Notes under the pieces: model-generated
Told to the model about the DNA's origin: nothing
What the model saw: the letters and a program-made list of their open reading frames with translations, nothing else
Databases searched by the model: none
Translations under genes and position numbers: made by a program
Assembly (NCBI GenBank): GCA_951213105.1
Contig: OX578142.1
Location: 117,194,065 to 117,258,064 of the forward strand
Direction of reading: 5' to 3'
Source: Amaurobius ferox
Lineage: Eukaryota > Arthropoda > Arachnida > Araneae > Amaurobiidae
DNA: 64,000 bases
Shown: one piece after another, positions 34,550 to 47,372 of the stretch
Position numbering within the stretch: position 1 is the first letter of the stretch
Layout of the letters: each line of letters opens with the position of its first letter

Positions 34550-35701
34550 TAATACTTTACAACATGGTTGAAAAATGTTTATGACTTTGTTCATTCTATC
34601 TGTCCGTTCGCACGATAACTGCCGTATAACTGACTTTATCAAAATGCAATTTTAGTATGTTGTTCAGACGGTCTGTAGGACCTATGGGAATATAAATGAA
34701 TAATATCATCCAAGTTTTGGATTGAACCCGGGTTGAAAAAATGAAATACATTGAGCCCTATGGGACCTACTTCTTCAAATATTTTTTAAACGAATTTAAA
34801 ATTCACAAATTGCTTCGAAAATTTTAGGAAAATTTCAATTGATCCCATAAAATATATAAAAAATATTTCATCAAAATATGTTCGGTAGTCTTTTAAATAA
34901 AAATTAAAATATTAATAACACCCATATTATATGAAGAGATCACGTGACCCACTTCAAAATAAAATATGGCATTCATCTTGTGTCAAAATCGTGATTTTTA
35001 AAGTTCCTTTTAATTTATATTTAGTGTTGCATCCGTCCTAAAACCGCTTTATTTTTTTTTCTATTCATCTATATACTGCGCCAAAGCAATTACAATCTTT
35101 TGAGTTTAAATGATCATCAAACTTGATTATTTCTACAACGTAGCCTAATTTTCACGTTTGATGAATGTAAACACATCAAGTTGTGAGATGAGTTGTATAA
35201 GAATTGCTGAATTTCCTTAACGCAAAATTGTTTAGCTCTGGAGTCTGCAATATAGCTGATATAAATGAAACATTCATTGATTTTACATAGAGAAGCAGAC
35301 GATTCTATATTATTGCTTTTTCGATGAAGATTTAAGCATGGAGTTAGAAAGTACTTTTATCTCCATGGCTTTACGTTTTTAAGTAAAATAAATTATTGAG
35401 TTATTGTGATAATTTTAAAAATATCGCCGCTGAATGCAATGAATGGAAAAAAATTCATGAATGAAATATTCACTGCTTTTATACAGAAAGACAGGCGATT
35501 TATATTACGATGACGTTATTTGAATACAGTTAATTTGTTTTCGATTAAGTTTTCAAATAGAATTGTAGTATTGGGATAGTTTTAAAAATATAAAAATATC
35601 ACCGCTGAATGTATCGCATTTTAGAGTTGTTTAAATAAAATTGCATTACAGGTGAAAAGTGTTTCATTATCAATGGTTTATGCATGATTGATCTTTCTTG
35701 T
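34550..35701 (+). mobile_element. Helentron-like non-autonomous element, copy 8
   Basis: It begins TAATACTTTACAAC and ends GATCTTTCTTGT, with T on both flanks. It has the terminal hairpin (caatggtttatgcatgattg) and a short microsatellite. The length is 1152 bp and the family order is intact. Confidence 0.7.
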
Positions 35702-36009
35702 TATTTTCTTAAGGTTGCTGTTATAAGCGGGCGTATGTTTGAACTGTTCTTTGAATTTCGAGACTTCGTTGTAAGTTCTAGTGTGATTTGAATCAAGGGT
35801 TTGCATCTTAAATACCCTGGCAACACCGAATACATTTTCTAGTTATACATAAAATGAACATTTATGTTATGTTATATATAATTATTAAAGTCATTATTAT
35901 GTATTATGTATAATTATGGAAGTCTTTATTACGTAGTATGTATAATTATTAAAATCATTATGTAATAACATTATTGAATGTGATTAGTTTATAACTTTAA
36001 AAAAAAACT
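35702..36009. other. AT-rich stretch, simple repeats
   Basis: Repeated 'ttatgtattatgtataatta' units at 35870-35960 form a local degenerate tandem. Nothing else is seen. Confidence 0.4.
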
Positions 36010-36310
36010 CATTCGAAAATTTGGGTATGGGTTCTTCCGAACATTCGGGAATAGGATTATAGGAATAGGAAGGGAATAGGAAGTTAATAGGATTACAAGA
36101 TTCACTTTGAATAATCGTACCAAATTTCATTCGAAACTCTCCATTCCTCCGTGCGATATCACGTCCACAGACATATAGACCCACACACGCACACATACAG
36201 ATATCACCTCGAAAACATCAGTTCGAGTTCCGAAATGCTTAAAACGTGAAATCTGTCGGAAACGCGAATCCAAATTTTCCACACCATTATAATACTTTCC
36301 CCATATATTA
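36010..36310 (-). repeat. Rep2 fragment (CA-core part)
   Basis: It contains 'taccaaatttcattcgaaac', 'gatatcacgtccac', (CA)n at 36181-36197, 'atcacctcgaaaac', then 'gagttccgaaatgc' and 'caaattttccacaccatta' and 'atactttcccc'. Order and sense are as in 38690-38895. Confidence 0.5.
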
Positions 36311-36803
36311 TAGTATGTATATATAAAACATAATTTTGATTTTATCAATTTGCCCTGAATGCTTTTTTCTAAATTACAAAAATTTAAAGAATGAACTTTT
36401 AATTTTATCTGTCTTGTAACTAGGTTGCAATTAGCAGTGAAAAAAAATTACATGCGATACAAATCTTCCTGACGGGATTTATTAAATGCCATTTAATTTT
36501 GTTTTGGCCTCTGAAAAAGCGGTTAACAATTCTCCAATGGGGTTAGGTTTTTTCTAAAGAAGCCATTTTTGATAAAGCAATTCTGACATCCTTGTAAAAA
36601 AACTCAAACGAAAACCCATACACTGTAAAAAATATGCAGCTAGACGCCTTGTTGGAATTAGATATCCGCAGCTACACGGTAGAAAGCAGTATATAAATAA
36701 TTTAATTTTCAATAATCCAATACTTATATCTTTCGGATTGAAATAGATTTGATTATTTGGCTCTCTGCTGTTCCTCCAGATCTTACCTAATGCACACCTA
36801 CAC
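36311..36803. other. Nothing recognised
   Basis: AT-rich DNA. The - strand open frame 36805-36554 has no recognisable domain. Confidence 0.4.
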
Positions 36804-36818
36804 ACTAAGAGAATATGT

Positions 36819-36858
36819 TGATGTTGATGACCCAGACCGTCCGACCTACCAGAAAGGT
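36819..36858 (-). mobile_element. 40 bp SINE tail insertion with exact target duplication
   Basis: It is flanked by identical 15 bp copies of actaagagaatatgt (36804-36818 and 36859-36873). On the - strand the insert reads 'acctttctggtaggtcggac', then 'ggtctgggtcatcaacatca', which is the 3' end of the SINE at 57895-58265 with a CATCAA-type tail. It is the shortest of three such inserts. Confidence 0.8.
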
Positions 36859-36992
36859 ACTAAGAGAATATGTGTAAGAACACACAAAAAAACCCAGTTC
36901 ACTGCCACTAAAAGACACTTTTAAACAGGTAAACTTCCAGTTACACAGTTAAAAAGTTAACTATCACTACATCTATGAATGTGTCATTTTAT

Positions 36993-37953
36993 TAACACTT
37001 TACAACATAGTTGAAAACTGTTTATGACTTTGTTCTTTCATTCTGTCTGTCTGTCCGTTCGCACGATAACTGCCGTAAGATGACTTTATCAAAATGAAAT
37101 TTTAGTATGTTGTTGAGATGGTCTGTGGGATATATGGGAATGTAAATGAATAATAACACCCAATTAGTTTTGGATTGAACCCGGGTAGAAGAAATGAAAT
37201 ACATTGAACCCTACGGGACCTAGTTTTTCAAAAACTTTTTAAGCGAAGTTGGAGTACACAAATTGTTTCAAAAATTTTAGAAAATATTCAAATTTTCTCA
37301 TAAAGTATATAAAATTTTTTTTCAGAAAAATATGTTCGGTAGTTTTTAAAATAAAAATTAAAAGAATAATTACACACATATAATATGAAGAGATCACGTG
37401 ACCCACTTTAAAATAAAATATGGCATCCGTCTTATTTTCCTTGTGTAAAAATCGTGATTTTAAAAGTTCTTTTAAATTTATATTTAATTTTACATCCGTC
37501 CTAAAACCGCTTTATTTTTGTGTATTTTCTGTGCATCTATATTCTGTTCCAACCCAATTACAATATTCTAGTCTTTGAATGATCATTAAACTTTGATTAT
37601 TTCTACAACGAAGCCTAATTTTAATGGATGCAGAATGTAAACAAGTGATTGTAAATTTAGTTGTATAAGAAGGGCTGAATTTTTTTCATGCAAAGTTATT
37701 TAGGTCTGGAGTCTGGAATAAAAGTGATATGAATGAAATAATCATTGTTTTTACATAGAGAGCCAGACGTTTTATATTTCGATGACGTCATTTGAATAAA
37801 GTTCATTTATTACGATGAAGTTTTAAGTTTTCAAATTTAATAAATTATTACGGTACTGTGAGAATTTAAAATATATCAGCTCTGAATGTATCGCATTTTA
37901 GAGTTAGAAATTGTTTCATAATCAATGCTTTAAGCATGATCGACCTTTCTTGT
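36993..37953 (+). mobile_element. Helentron-like non-autonomous element, copy 9
   Basis: It begins TAACACTTTACAACATAG after T and ends GACCTTTCTTGT. It is shortened internally near 37770-37910 (one subterminal block is missing) to 961 bp. The microsatellite is present at about 37042-37055. Confidence 0.67.
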
Positions 37954-37979
37954 ATTACTATGCGAATATAATATGTTTG

Positions 37980-38925
37980 AATTACAAAAAAAAAAAAAAA
38001 AATCTGATGTGGGCAACACATGGCTTTCCTTATATAATGCAATGAATTTACTACTTTTGCAGTTAAAAAAAATGCTATTCTTATAGTAGATACATATATT
38101 CTTTCCAAGATATTGAATTTTCTTCAATTATTCGTCATTTTCATTGATTTAGCGTCATTTTTATCAATTTAGCGAGATTTTTGTTAATTTGGCAACAATT
38201 AAAAATGTCGCCAAGTTGGCGACATTCCGCCAAATTCGTCTCCAAAATCTCGCCAAGCGTTATGGACGGAGAAATAAGTTATTCTTACAGCAGATAAATA
38301 ACTATGGGCATTCAAATACAAGTATTTCTCAAAGTATCTTTTTCCAGGAATGAAACTAGCTAGATCCATGAGAATGATGTCACCAAATTTATCGCATGGT
38401 ATTACATATGAAAAGTGAACATGTTTCTCAATAGGAAATATTTCTTTTTTTTTTTGAACTTTTTAATAATTTTTTTGAAAAATGTGCAATAACTCGAGAA
38501 CGGTTCATGTTAGCGTTCTAAAATTTATATCAATCGTTTTCTAATGAAAAATTACATAAGAAATGTCTATTTACGTAATTTTATTAGAGGTTTTGCTTTT
38601 TTGACGATATTTTCAAAATTTCACTTATAAATTTAGGGGGGTTCTGAATATTCGATTGCTTATAAAAACAATAGGCTTCCAGTGTTTACGGATTGTGATT
38701 TTTGTACCAAAGTTCGTTCGAATCGGTCCATTAGTCCATAGACTCACTGACACACACACACACATACTTTCACACACACACACACACACACGCAGACGTC
38801 ACTTCAAAAATGTTTGATTCGTGATCAGAGATACTTGAAACGTGCTCTCCCGTCGAAAACTCGAATTCGAATTTTCGACCCCGTCACAATACTTTCCTTA
38901 TACATTATGTATATAAGGAAAGTAA
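37980..38925 (-). repeat. Rep2 dispersed repeat, longest copy
   Basis: From the + left edge: poly(A) at 37986-38002, 'gggcaacacatggctttcc', the 'gccaa/ttggcga' block at 38110-38280, 'caataactcgagaacgg' near 38490, 'aatcggtccattagtccata', (CA)n at 38750-38792, 'aactcgaattcgaattttcg'. It ends with a 12 bp hairpin actttccttata / tataaggaaagt (38891-38923). The same order appears inverted at 15470-16130. No coding is seen, and the transposition class is unknown. Confidence 0.6.
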
Positions 38926-38930
38926 AAAAC

Positions 38931-40174
38931 AATATGGCAAAAATTCTACATATGAAATATGAAAAATACTATGCCAAATATGCGGCATAAATTCGAAATA
39001 TACTTCAACGAAAATTCTAGATCTTTAATGATATTAAAAATCATTATCTAAATAACTTTAGCTGTTACATATAAGTTAAATGACATAATTTTAAGAAGAA
39101 AAAATGTAGATTTTTAGTTTTTGACTAAGCATTCTGTAATAGTATTCTGTAATGACAAACTTTGTATTTCTTTGTATAGCACAATTGTTGAGCAGAGTTG
39201 ATTAAAACTTTTATATCCGATTCAATAATTAATCTCTAATTATTTGCTATGTTTCAATAAAATATAAAAAATAACATTTCTCTATGTTTGCAATGATGTT
39301 GATATTTTTAAAGAGCGTCATTATTTATTTGACGAGCAAGATAAAATATTTCCAAAAAAATTTAGATGCTTTTATCATTTATGATGTTTCTATATTTGTC
39401 AGTTTTCTCTCATTCGAACCAGAACAGAATACAAAATTAAAATTTTGTATCACGAACAGAGGAATTATTTACTTCTATCAATACATTTGAGAGCAAATTT
39501 ATTTTTCATTGAAGCTTTCGAGAATTTCATTGAAAACTGAATATCAAGAAAAAGCACTTTTTACAGACGTCTGGAGATCCAAAACTTTCTTACAGAACTT
39601 TATACAACTGATAGCTAGTAGTTCCAAAAAGATTTGGCCAGGATTGATCGCAACGAAGACCTCTACTCTTCCATAACAAAAACAATGCCCTCGTGATCTC
39701 TACCTCGTTATCCAATCATCTATCCAATCGGCGAGCGTCTTCACAGTCATCCAACGCCGACTCTGCTATCAGATTGGCTGGATTCTCTTGAGATTTACAG
39801 TCGAAGGCTTCTCATTTGTACATAATGCTGATCCTTGGCCCATGGGAGAACCCTCAACTCTTCGGAAATTCGGGATCAAGGAAAACAAGCGCGCCAGTTT
39901 TTCCACTGATTAGCTTGGCAAAAGGGATCAGATGCTGCAGGATTTTTTTAAAGCTTTTCATATCTTTCCCCTGACTACTCCTGAGACTACCATCATATTT
40001 TTGTTTATAAAGTGTAATAACGCATTAAGTTCGCTTTTAATTCCTTTTTATCAAAATTCTGCAGCAAGATGTTTGAAATGTACAGAGACGTTTCTTATTA
40101 ATATGAAGTTGAAAATAAGAATAATTGAAGTTTCTTGTTTACTACCATGGATTGGATGTTTAGACACTTTAGAT
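38931..40174. other. AT-rich stretch with one G+C-richer island
   Basis: The segment 39590-39930 is distinctly richer in G+C ('gcgagcgtcttcacagtcat', 'ggcccatgggagaaccctc'). Several frames are partly open and no domain is recognised. It could be an old element or an unrecognised exon. The rest shows nothing. Confidence 0.35.
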
Positions 40175-40530
40175 TGCCAGATATAAATAAATGAATAAGC
40201 AACAGTTTTTCCAAACATCGAAATAAAATAGAAAATATGCACTTAGGTATTTCTACATAATGGATTTTTAAAAGAAACAGTTTTACCGTCAATTTTATAA
40301 ATACTAGTTTAAAATATTTAACTACATTTTTTATTTTTAGTATTCATTTGCCGAGAATAAGAGATGACTAAGTAGCAGTTTTTATGACATTGAATTAAAA
40401 TAGAAAAATATGTACTTAAAGGATTTCTAAATAATGGATTTTTAAAAGAAACAGTTTTATTCTCAATTTTATAAATACCAGTTTGAAGTATTTAACTGAA
40501 TTTTTAATTTAATATATTCATTTGTTAAAC
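40175..40530 (+). repeat. Tandem duplication, period about 174
   Basis: 'tggatttttaaaagaaacag' occurs at 40261 and 40435, with matching flanks ('aaaatagaaa-atatg-acttaa' before, 'tcaattttataaatac' after). The two units have diverged by several percent. Confidence 0.75.
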
Positions 40531-43500
40531 ATAGTCATGCAAGGATTTTTAAAGTGTTATTCATTGACAATTTATCCACTACTTTTTGAAAGAGTTCACA
40601 TAATCTAGAAGTAGTGAAAGAACTGCTTAAGTATAGTCAAATCCGTCTAAAACCGAATTATCTGGAACAGACAAATGTAGGTAAAATTTAAAAAATAAAT
40701 AAATAAATAAATGAAAAATAAAAAATCAATCGATGATGCGAGTTTAAAATTGCTGCTTTTCTTAAAATTATTCGATTAGGGCCAATTTAAATTGCACAAC
40801 TTAATCAGAAAATTTATTTATTTAACAGGAATGTTAAAATAGTTAAATTGAAGCAGAAATCTGACCAACTTATCTCTTTAGATAATATACCGAATATTAG
40901 GATATTTACTAGCTGCAATGCTTACAGCTAGCAATCCCTTTTTTATCAATCACATTTTTATCTATCACTATGTTGAGGGGAAAAGAAAGACCTCGGGTAC
41001 AAGATTATCACGCGACTTCTCCTTAAATAAGCAATTTGAACTACTCCCTAGATAAGCACCTGTATTTGACCCGCTTCCGATGCGATATTTCATAAATAAG
41101 AACGAAAATTGCATGCAATCCGTGTACACCTGGGCAGCGGGTGTGATACGACTACCAAAATCAGAAATCAGTCCCTTTCCCTGACGGACACATTGTAAAT
41201 TGGAATCCGTCATTTAATGAGACTCTTCGTAATGCGTTGTAACATCTATGGTATAATATTTAGTTGAGGTGTGAACCCTCGCAGCGGGCGTGATACTCCT
41301 TAAAGAATTGCAATTCGTGTGCACCCACTTTGCGGACGTAATACCTCCTAAATAACTGTGAAAATTCCATGTTACTCGGGTCTCGGCTAGATCAAAACGC
41401 CGATGGAAATAATGGAGGGTTATAATAGAAATTATGCCCCTACAGACACAAATTAAATCGCAATTTCAACAATCATAGCACAATTATATCAATTTATATT
41501 TTTGTACTATCTTTCGCAGACAATATAGTTTTTAAATTTAATACTCTTCTGAACAGATCACCGAATATAATTCGCAATTTTCTCCCAAAAGTCTCAATCC
41601 AGCTCTGCTCATGACGTCGAACGATAATGAAAGTCTCAATGATAGCTTCAGTATTAGAGCTCTGAATAATAAATTTATTTTTAATTGTGCAAATCATTTA
41701 AATGTTACTTCTTTTGATATGTCAACAGCGTTTGCAACAGTGAAAGATGTTGAAGATAAATGAAGGGAAAATGATGTAAAAAATAAAATTTTAGCTTTAA
41801 AATTGACTATAGAAAACTATGGCATTTTTCAAAATTTTAGCACATGGAGCCTTTCGAAATATATTTAGCTGTAGTTTGAAAGGAAGAATGAAAATCCTGT
41901 CACGAAAATTGCATTAGAAGATGGTTTTCTAGATATCTATTTAACAAGTTTTTCATCGGTTTAGTAATAAAATTTCTGTAACAAAAAAAAAAACACACTA
42001 TCCATTCTCTTTTAAATTTTCGACATTTGTGAGATGTTAGCGCTAAAATTGAGGTGTGAGTTTGATTTTTAAAATGGGCCTCCATGTCGCCCTTTCCCCG
42101 ATATTTTTTGGTATTTGCCCGCCTTTAAAAATCTGTTGGGAAAAACTATCAATTTTTTTTTCAAAATTCTTTTTCTTCTGCTCTCTTCCAAACACCAATG
42201 AATCCTGTTTAGAGAAAAAGAAAAAATTAGAGATCGTAAATGGGAAATTGAGAAAGAAGATACATTTGTAGAACAACGTCGATTTTCCCCATTTTTTAAA
42301 GGTTTTTCGAAATTATTTTAAAGTCTATTGAATTTTTCAAAATTTTTAAAGTTTCCCGCAACTTTTCGGAGCGGATACTACATTAAAAAAGAAACTCACG
42401 AGGTGCTAGGCCAATTATTAGCTTCGGAATAAGGGAGGCTTACATATAAACAAACAAACATGGGTTTTCAGCTTTTAATAGTACAGATAATTCGAATTAC
42501 TGGAATATTACAATAGTTCGAATTAATTCAAAATATTAGAATTCTAGAAATTTCCTATTCATTGTTCAATGTACTAAAATTTTAATGTGAATAACATCTA
42601 TGCCTGAGGTATGTGTGGCAGAAATCGGAGAGTTACGAAAATGTAAACACTTTTGGACGTTTATATCTCTGAAGCTAATAGATAAGAATGTAAATAATTT
42701 TTTTTGTTTTATCGGAAATATGGTTAAATTTATGAATATATAAAAATAATTTCAATATTTTAATATTTTGAGTTCTTGTTTTGAAAAAACTTAGATTATC
42801 TCTCCGAGCGAATTTTTTTTTCTCATTTTCCTGACTTTCACTCGAAGCATCTTAAAAGATATAAATAGATGTAGCTATAAAAAATATAAATACGTAGTAA
42901 GCAACAAAAATATGCATTAAGAAATCAAGTTTCTGCGGGTAGATCTGTCTCTCAATATATTTTTTTAAGTTCTTATAGTTTTCGAGTAATCTTCTTGTCA
43001 AGTTGAAGAAGATTGGGCATTTTCCGTTTTTAAGTTTTTGTTTAAGTTTGTAATGTTTTTATCTCGTTAAAACTAAAAGTACTGAACAAGAGTATAAAAC
43101 AGTATGAACTAAAAGTATGAACAATAAACAAAAATTTGTAGCTCTTTCAACAACCTACAAATACATATAATTGGATTTTGGATCGAGATCTTAGTTTTCT
43201 AAGTACTATAATGGTTATAATTCCGATATTTTAGTATTTTAATATAGGGACTGGGAATTGGAAAACTACTGATTGGGAAAGCTGTATTATTTAAAATGTC
43301 AGAGAGTTACAGCTCAATGTGTTTACTTACTACTTGGTGAAATAGTGGTGCACAAGTTCGAGATATTTTGTTTTATTGTGAAATATTAGAAAGTTAAATA
43401 CATCACTTGGGGGTTCTAAAGATGTTTAATGATTGATGAGGTTCTAGCAGAATAAATGGAAATATACATATTCAAGTACGTATTTATGTGTCGCCTGGCA

Positions 43501-43550
43501 ACATTACATTAACTTGAGCAGTTAGTGAGCACATACATTAACTCGAACCT
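40531..43550. other. No gene; one G+C-richer block with short internal repeats
   Basis: Between 40960 and 41420 composition rises. A motif of the type 'gtgtacacc-gcgggtgtgatac' recurs three times (about 41119, 41270 and 41313), suggesting an old tandem or LTR-like sequence. The remainder is AT-rich, with no family recognised. Open frames near 41500-41700 and 42043-42276 lack domains. Confidence 0.35.
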
Positions 43551-43845
43551 GTCCCTTTTTCCCTCCTAGAGCCGTGGAAGTGGCTAACTTCAGGCTCAAG
43601 ACTGGCCACGACTTTCTACAGAAATATTTACATCGTTTTGGCTTGTCGGATTCTCCGACATGCCCATGTTGTGGCCTTGGTGACATGACTGGTGACCACC
43701 TCTACACTTGTCCTGGGCTTAGAGACGTTGCAGATAGAAATTCTGCGGAGGATGACTTTTCGTTTCGTTCAAGACTTTACTGGGCTGCCTGACAGAGACT
43801 GATGGTTGAAAAACCAAGATCCTGCGTAGGATTAAAAAAAAAAAA
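43551..43845 (+). mobile_element. 5'-truncated LINE copy with poly(A) and target duplication
   Basis: Left flank attaactcgaacct (43537-43550) and right flank attaacttgaacct (43846-43859) are a 14 bp target duplication with one change. The insert carries the end of a retrotransposon ORF2 and closes with a poly(A) tract at 43834-43845. The 295 bp size shows strong 5' truncation. The single TSD mismatch suggests a fairly recent event. Confidence 0.8.
43568..43792 (+). pseudogene. Non-LTR retrotransposon ORF2, C-terminal end
   Basis: The frame reads AVEVANFRLKTGHDFLQKYL, then LHRFGLSDSPTCPCCG, then GDHLYTCPGL, and ends in a stop. This is the C-terminal CCHC-like zinc motif (C-x2-C ... H-x4-C) of Jockey/I-type LINE proteins following the RNase H region. 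Only about 75 codons are present, with no stops inside. Confidence 0.75.
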
Positions 43846-43859
43846 ATTAACTTGAACCT

Positions 43860-45442
43860 AAAATCTCGCAGGTATAGTATATAAGTCTAATTTATATACT
43901 GCCAAACAAATTAGTAAAACTATTTAATATTTTGACGTAAAATCTCTGGTTGGAGTATCAAGATGAAATCGGGACAAAAACTAAAAGTGCCAGCTAGCTA
44001 TAAGCAGTTAGCGAGTAATTCGTAGTGCTTTGAAAGCTTGTAAACTAAACAAATGAGTCTAAAATATCGAATAAACTTACTGCATCGAATTGCAACCACT
44101 GCCATTTTTTTTTCTTAAGCTTTGGCTGTTGGGTGACAATTGCATGTTATAGGAAATGCTGCTAAGGGATTGCTTCCAGGCGTTATGTTTGAAATAAAGT
44201 GGGCCAAACGAAAAAGCTTATTTTTCAACGAATGAAATGCTCGCTGTCCGATGTGACCAGATCATTCAAATGATATTTAAAATATCAATCATTTCCAAAA
44301 TAATCATCAGAATAGTAGTAGAAAGTGAGCCAAGGGATAAACTGAAGCCAAGGAAATTTATAACGAATAATAGTAAGATAAAACTTAAGGGGCATTCACA
44401 AAAGGTGGGCACAATGCTATTAAAATGTAGGGAATTTCAATCCAATGCAAATTCTCTGATTACTGATAATTAAGACACAGCACCCCATCAACATGTTTTT
44501 TTATTTGAAGTATTATGGTGAAAATTGTGGTTGTACTATATTTTAACATTAAATTATAAACAATATTCGACAAAAATGTCTTATTGAACTATATGTTTAA
44601 TTAAAATTTAAATTTCTTTAATTTTTTTTTTAATTCCTACTACATTTTCAAATTTTAAGATTTTCACCTTAAATTTTCTTTTATATTCCTTTGAATGCAA
44701 TACAGAAAATTGTGCACGGACTTTTAGATGCTTCTGATTTTAAAATGTAATATACATTTTTTACTGTCACCAATAATGAAAAAACGAGAAAATTTAAACA
44801 GTTATTAGTTTGACATTTCTTTAAAAATTAACTACAAATCTTAATGTTAACTCAATGCACAATTCTATCAAATACGCAATAAAAAACATGTATAAAAATT
44901 TGAAACTTCTTTATTAATTAAAAAAAAACCTTAGCATTTTAAAAATATGATTTGCGGCAGAAAAAGACATGGAGGAAAGCCAAATTAAAGATTGCATTTG
45001 TGAGTTATTCCTATTCTATCAGTATGCGGAAAAGATTAGTAATTTCTTGAATTATGAAGGTACAACTTTGAAATTTCACTTACATATTTTGAAATATTAC
45101 AGTTATAATTTGAGCCAATAAAACAGAAAATCAATATTTTGACCAGTTTTAGGGTACTCAGACCCCTTAACACAGAGCTGAAGTATGATGGAACAAGAAG
45201 CAAAAAAACTGGAAAATATTATTTAGTGATGATGTTGTTGTATGTGTTTTACGGTGAATCAGTTGTTTACGTTTGGTGCTCAGCGTAAAGTTGTAAATTT
45301 TATGTTTTGAATGCTATGTTAGTTTGCGATTTCAGTAATAATGCAGTGTTTCATGATTATAAAGGAACCTGCTACTATCTATAAAACATAGATACTTTAA
45401 TTCCGAAATGCACCAGTGTATTTATAGTAGATACTTTGATTT
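43860..45442. other. AT-rich stretch, nothing recognised
   Basis: A + strand frame (44237-44473) is open but without a recognisable domain. The segment around 45155-45170 shares 'ctcagaccccttaa' with 2028-2041. Nothing further is seen. Confidence 0.4.
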
Positions 45443-45952
45443 TCAGCAGAATTAGCTTTATATCATACATGCCAATAATGACCAACAGAGTGCCACTGAT
45501 ACGATGATTACAAGAGATGCAAATTAATGCAATCCCTTGATCTGTAAACTTTTCAAGTTTGAATCCCATTGAGTATATAAAAGATCAATATGCAGACTGA
45601 TATAATGAATCGTCAGCAGAATTAGCTTCATATCATATATGCCAATGATGACCAACAGAGTGCCACTGATACGATGATTACAAGAGATGCAAATTAATGC
45701 AATCCCTTGATCTGTAAACTTTTCAAGTTTAAATCTCATTGAGTATATAAAAGATCAATATGCAGACTGATATAATGAATCGTCAGCAGATTAGCTTCAT
45801 ATCATACATGCCAATGATGACCAACAGAGTGCCACTGATACGATGATTACAAGAGATGCAAATTAATGCAATACCTTGATCTGTAATCTTTTCAAGTTTA
45901 AATCCTATTGAGTATATAAAAGATCAATATGCAGACTGATATAATGAATCGT
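45443..45952 (+). repeat. 170 bp tandem repeat, three units
   Basis: 'tcagcaga' starts units at 45443, 45613 and 45783, and the array ends at 45952. Units differ by only a few bases. The open frames on the - strand are products of the repeat, since the same string recurs in each unit. The period resembles satellite-type monomers, but the array is short. Confidence 0.9.
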
Positions 45953-46059
45953 AATACTTGTTTCTTTCCACAAATGTCTATTTTTCATTTCTTTCCAAAA
46001 AGTATCGCTATTAATCTTCAGCCATATATCATGATATCGAATATTTCAACATGGCCGGG

Positions 46060-46150
46060 CATAAGTGCAAATGAGTATTCCTAGAGGGGAGGGTATTGAA
46101 CTACACATTTCAGTCGCTAGACGTTTGCTTTACAAAATGAGCTACGGATG
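46060..46150 (-). repeat. tRNA-like sequence (SINE head or pseudogene)
   Basis: On the - strand 'ccgtagctcattttgtaaagc' resembles box A with a D-loop, and 35 bases later 'tagttcaataccctccc' resembles the T-arm/box B. Acceptor-stem pairing is weak. It is probably a SINE remnant. Confidence 0.5.
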
Positions 46151-46580
46151 CATTGCCTGCTATTTCCATAAGGCTATAATAGTACAACAAATATATTGAT
46201 CTTTAAAATGCACCAGTTTTATGTATATGAAGATGTGAAGAGATATTTTATTTAATATAAATTAAAAAAATAATTTTAAGCCTTAAATCGATATTTTCTT
46301 TTCATTGAAACAGCAAATGCAATTGTATCAATATCATAGCTTATCTTAGTTTTATTATTTAGTAAGCAAAAGTGAATTTGCTTGTACATGCGATGAAGGA
46401 AGGAAGAGAGGAAGGTTTTCTGGAGGAAGTTCTGCCAGAAGGCTCTTGATTTGAAAAGCACTCTTGAGATTGATTGACGTGCTCTACACTATTACAGAAA
46501 ACCCTAACATTTCATATTTCTGATTTGTTTATTTGTTTTTCCTGTGTGTAATGGCATATTTAATTGAAAATTTCTGAAAT

Positions 46581-46688
46581 TATATTTTCTCTGAATTAAC
46601 TAGTATCAATTTACCGACATTTCTTTTGCCACGTTATATTTTCTCTGAATTAACCAGTATCAGTTTACCGACATCTCTTTTGCCAAGT
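46581..46688 (+). repeat. 54 bp tandem duplication
   Basis: Two units start 'tatattttctctgaattaac' at 46581 and 46635 and share 'cagtttaccgacatctcttt' with few changes. Confidence 0.8.
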
Positions 46689-47372
46689 TTATCAGTTTAA
46701 CTTTTGCCATTTGCTGATAGATGGCGACACCAAAACGAGATTTGATTTCTTTCTAAACCCAAGTCTTTTGCTATAAAGTTTCCCTTTTTTATAATATACG
46801 AGAACTTTTTCAGACTCAAATATTGTAAATTTATCTGAAAACACACATAGAAAAACATACCTCTTTCGCTTAGAGAACGACGTGAAAAGTAGCGGAACTT
46901 GGCTTTTTTTTAGTCCTCTGAGGTCATATTATGCATGATATAAGTTGATCAGGAGTATTATGTAAATTAAATGTTCTAACCGCTACTAGCATCTCAAAGC
47001 TATAACTAATTTAACTGACATTAAACCCGCATTTTACAGTGTTAAATGTTATAAAAAATACTTTAAACTGAAATTTTTGGAACACCAGATAATGTTTCTT
47101 ACTATGAGTTTTTTTTTTTAATGATTATTTTGTCCTACAAATATTATTTATTTTTCTTTCTCTTTTAACAGTTGCAATAGAAATATACATTTTTATTTTG
47201 CTATGAAGTCAATTTACCTTATCAATTGGGAAAAACGGGGAAAGTAGAATGCGATAAATGCGATAATAGCAAAACGGGTCAGGGCAAAATAGTTAATACA
47301 AGGTACATTTTGGTAGTTTGATTTTTAAAGATTATTTATTTTTCAGTTTTCTTTCCTCCGGCAATATATTGT
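46689..47372. other. AT-rich stretch, nothing recognised
   Basis: There is no shared repeat, coding signal or RNA-like structure by eye. Confidence 0.4.

Noticed and set aside
43574..43792. Small zinc-finger host gene
   Set aside because: It is the C-terminal end of a LINE ORF2, bounded by poly(A) and a target duplication.
45375..45739. Two related - strand small proteins
   Set aside because: They are the same frame read in successive units of a 170 bp tandem repeat.
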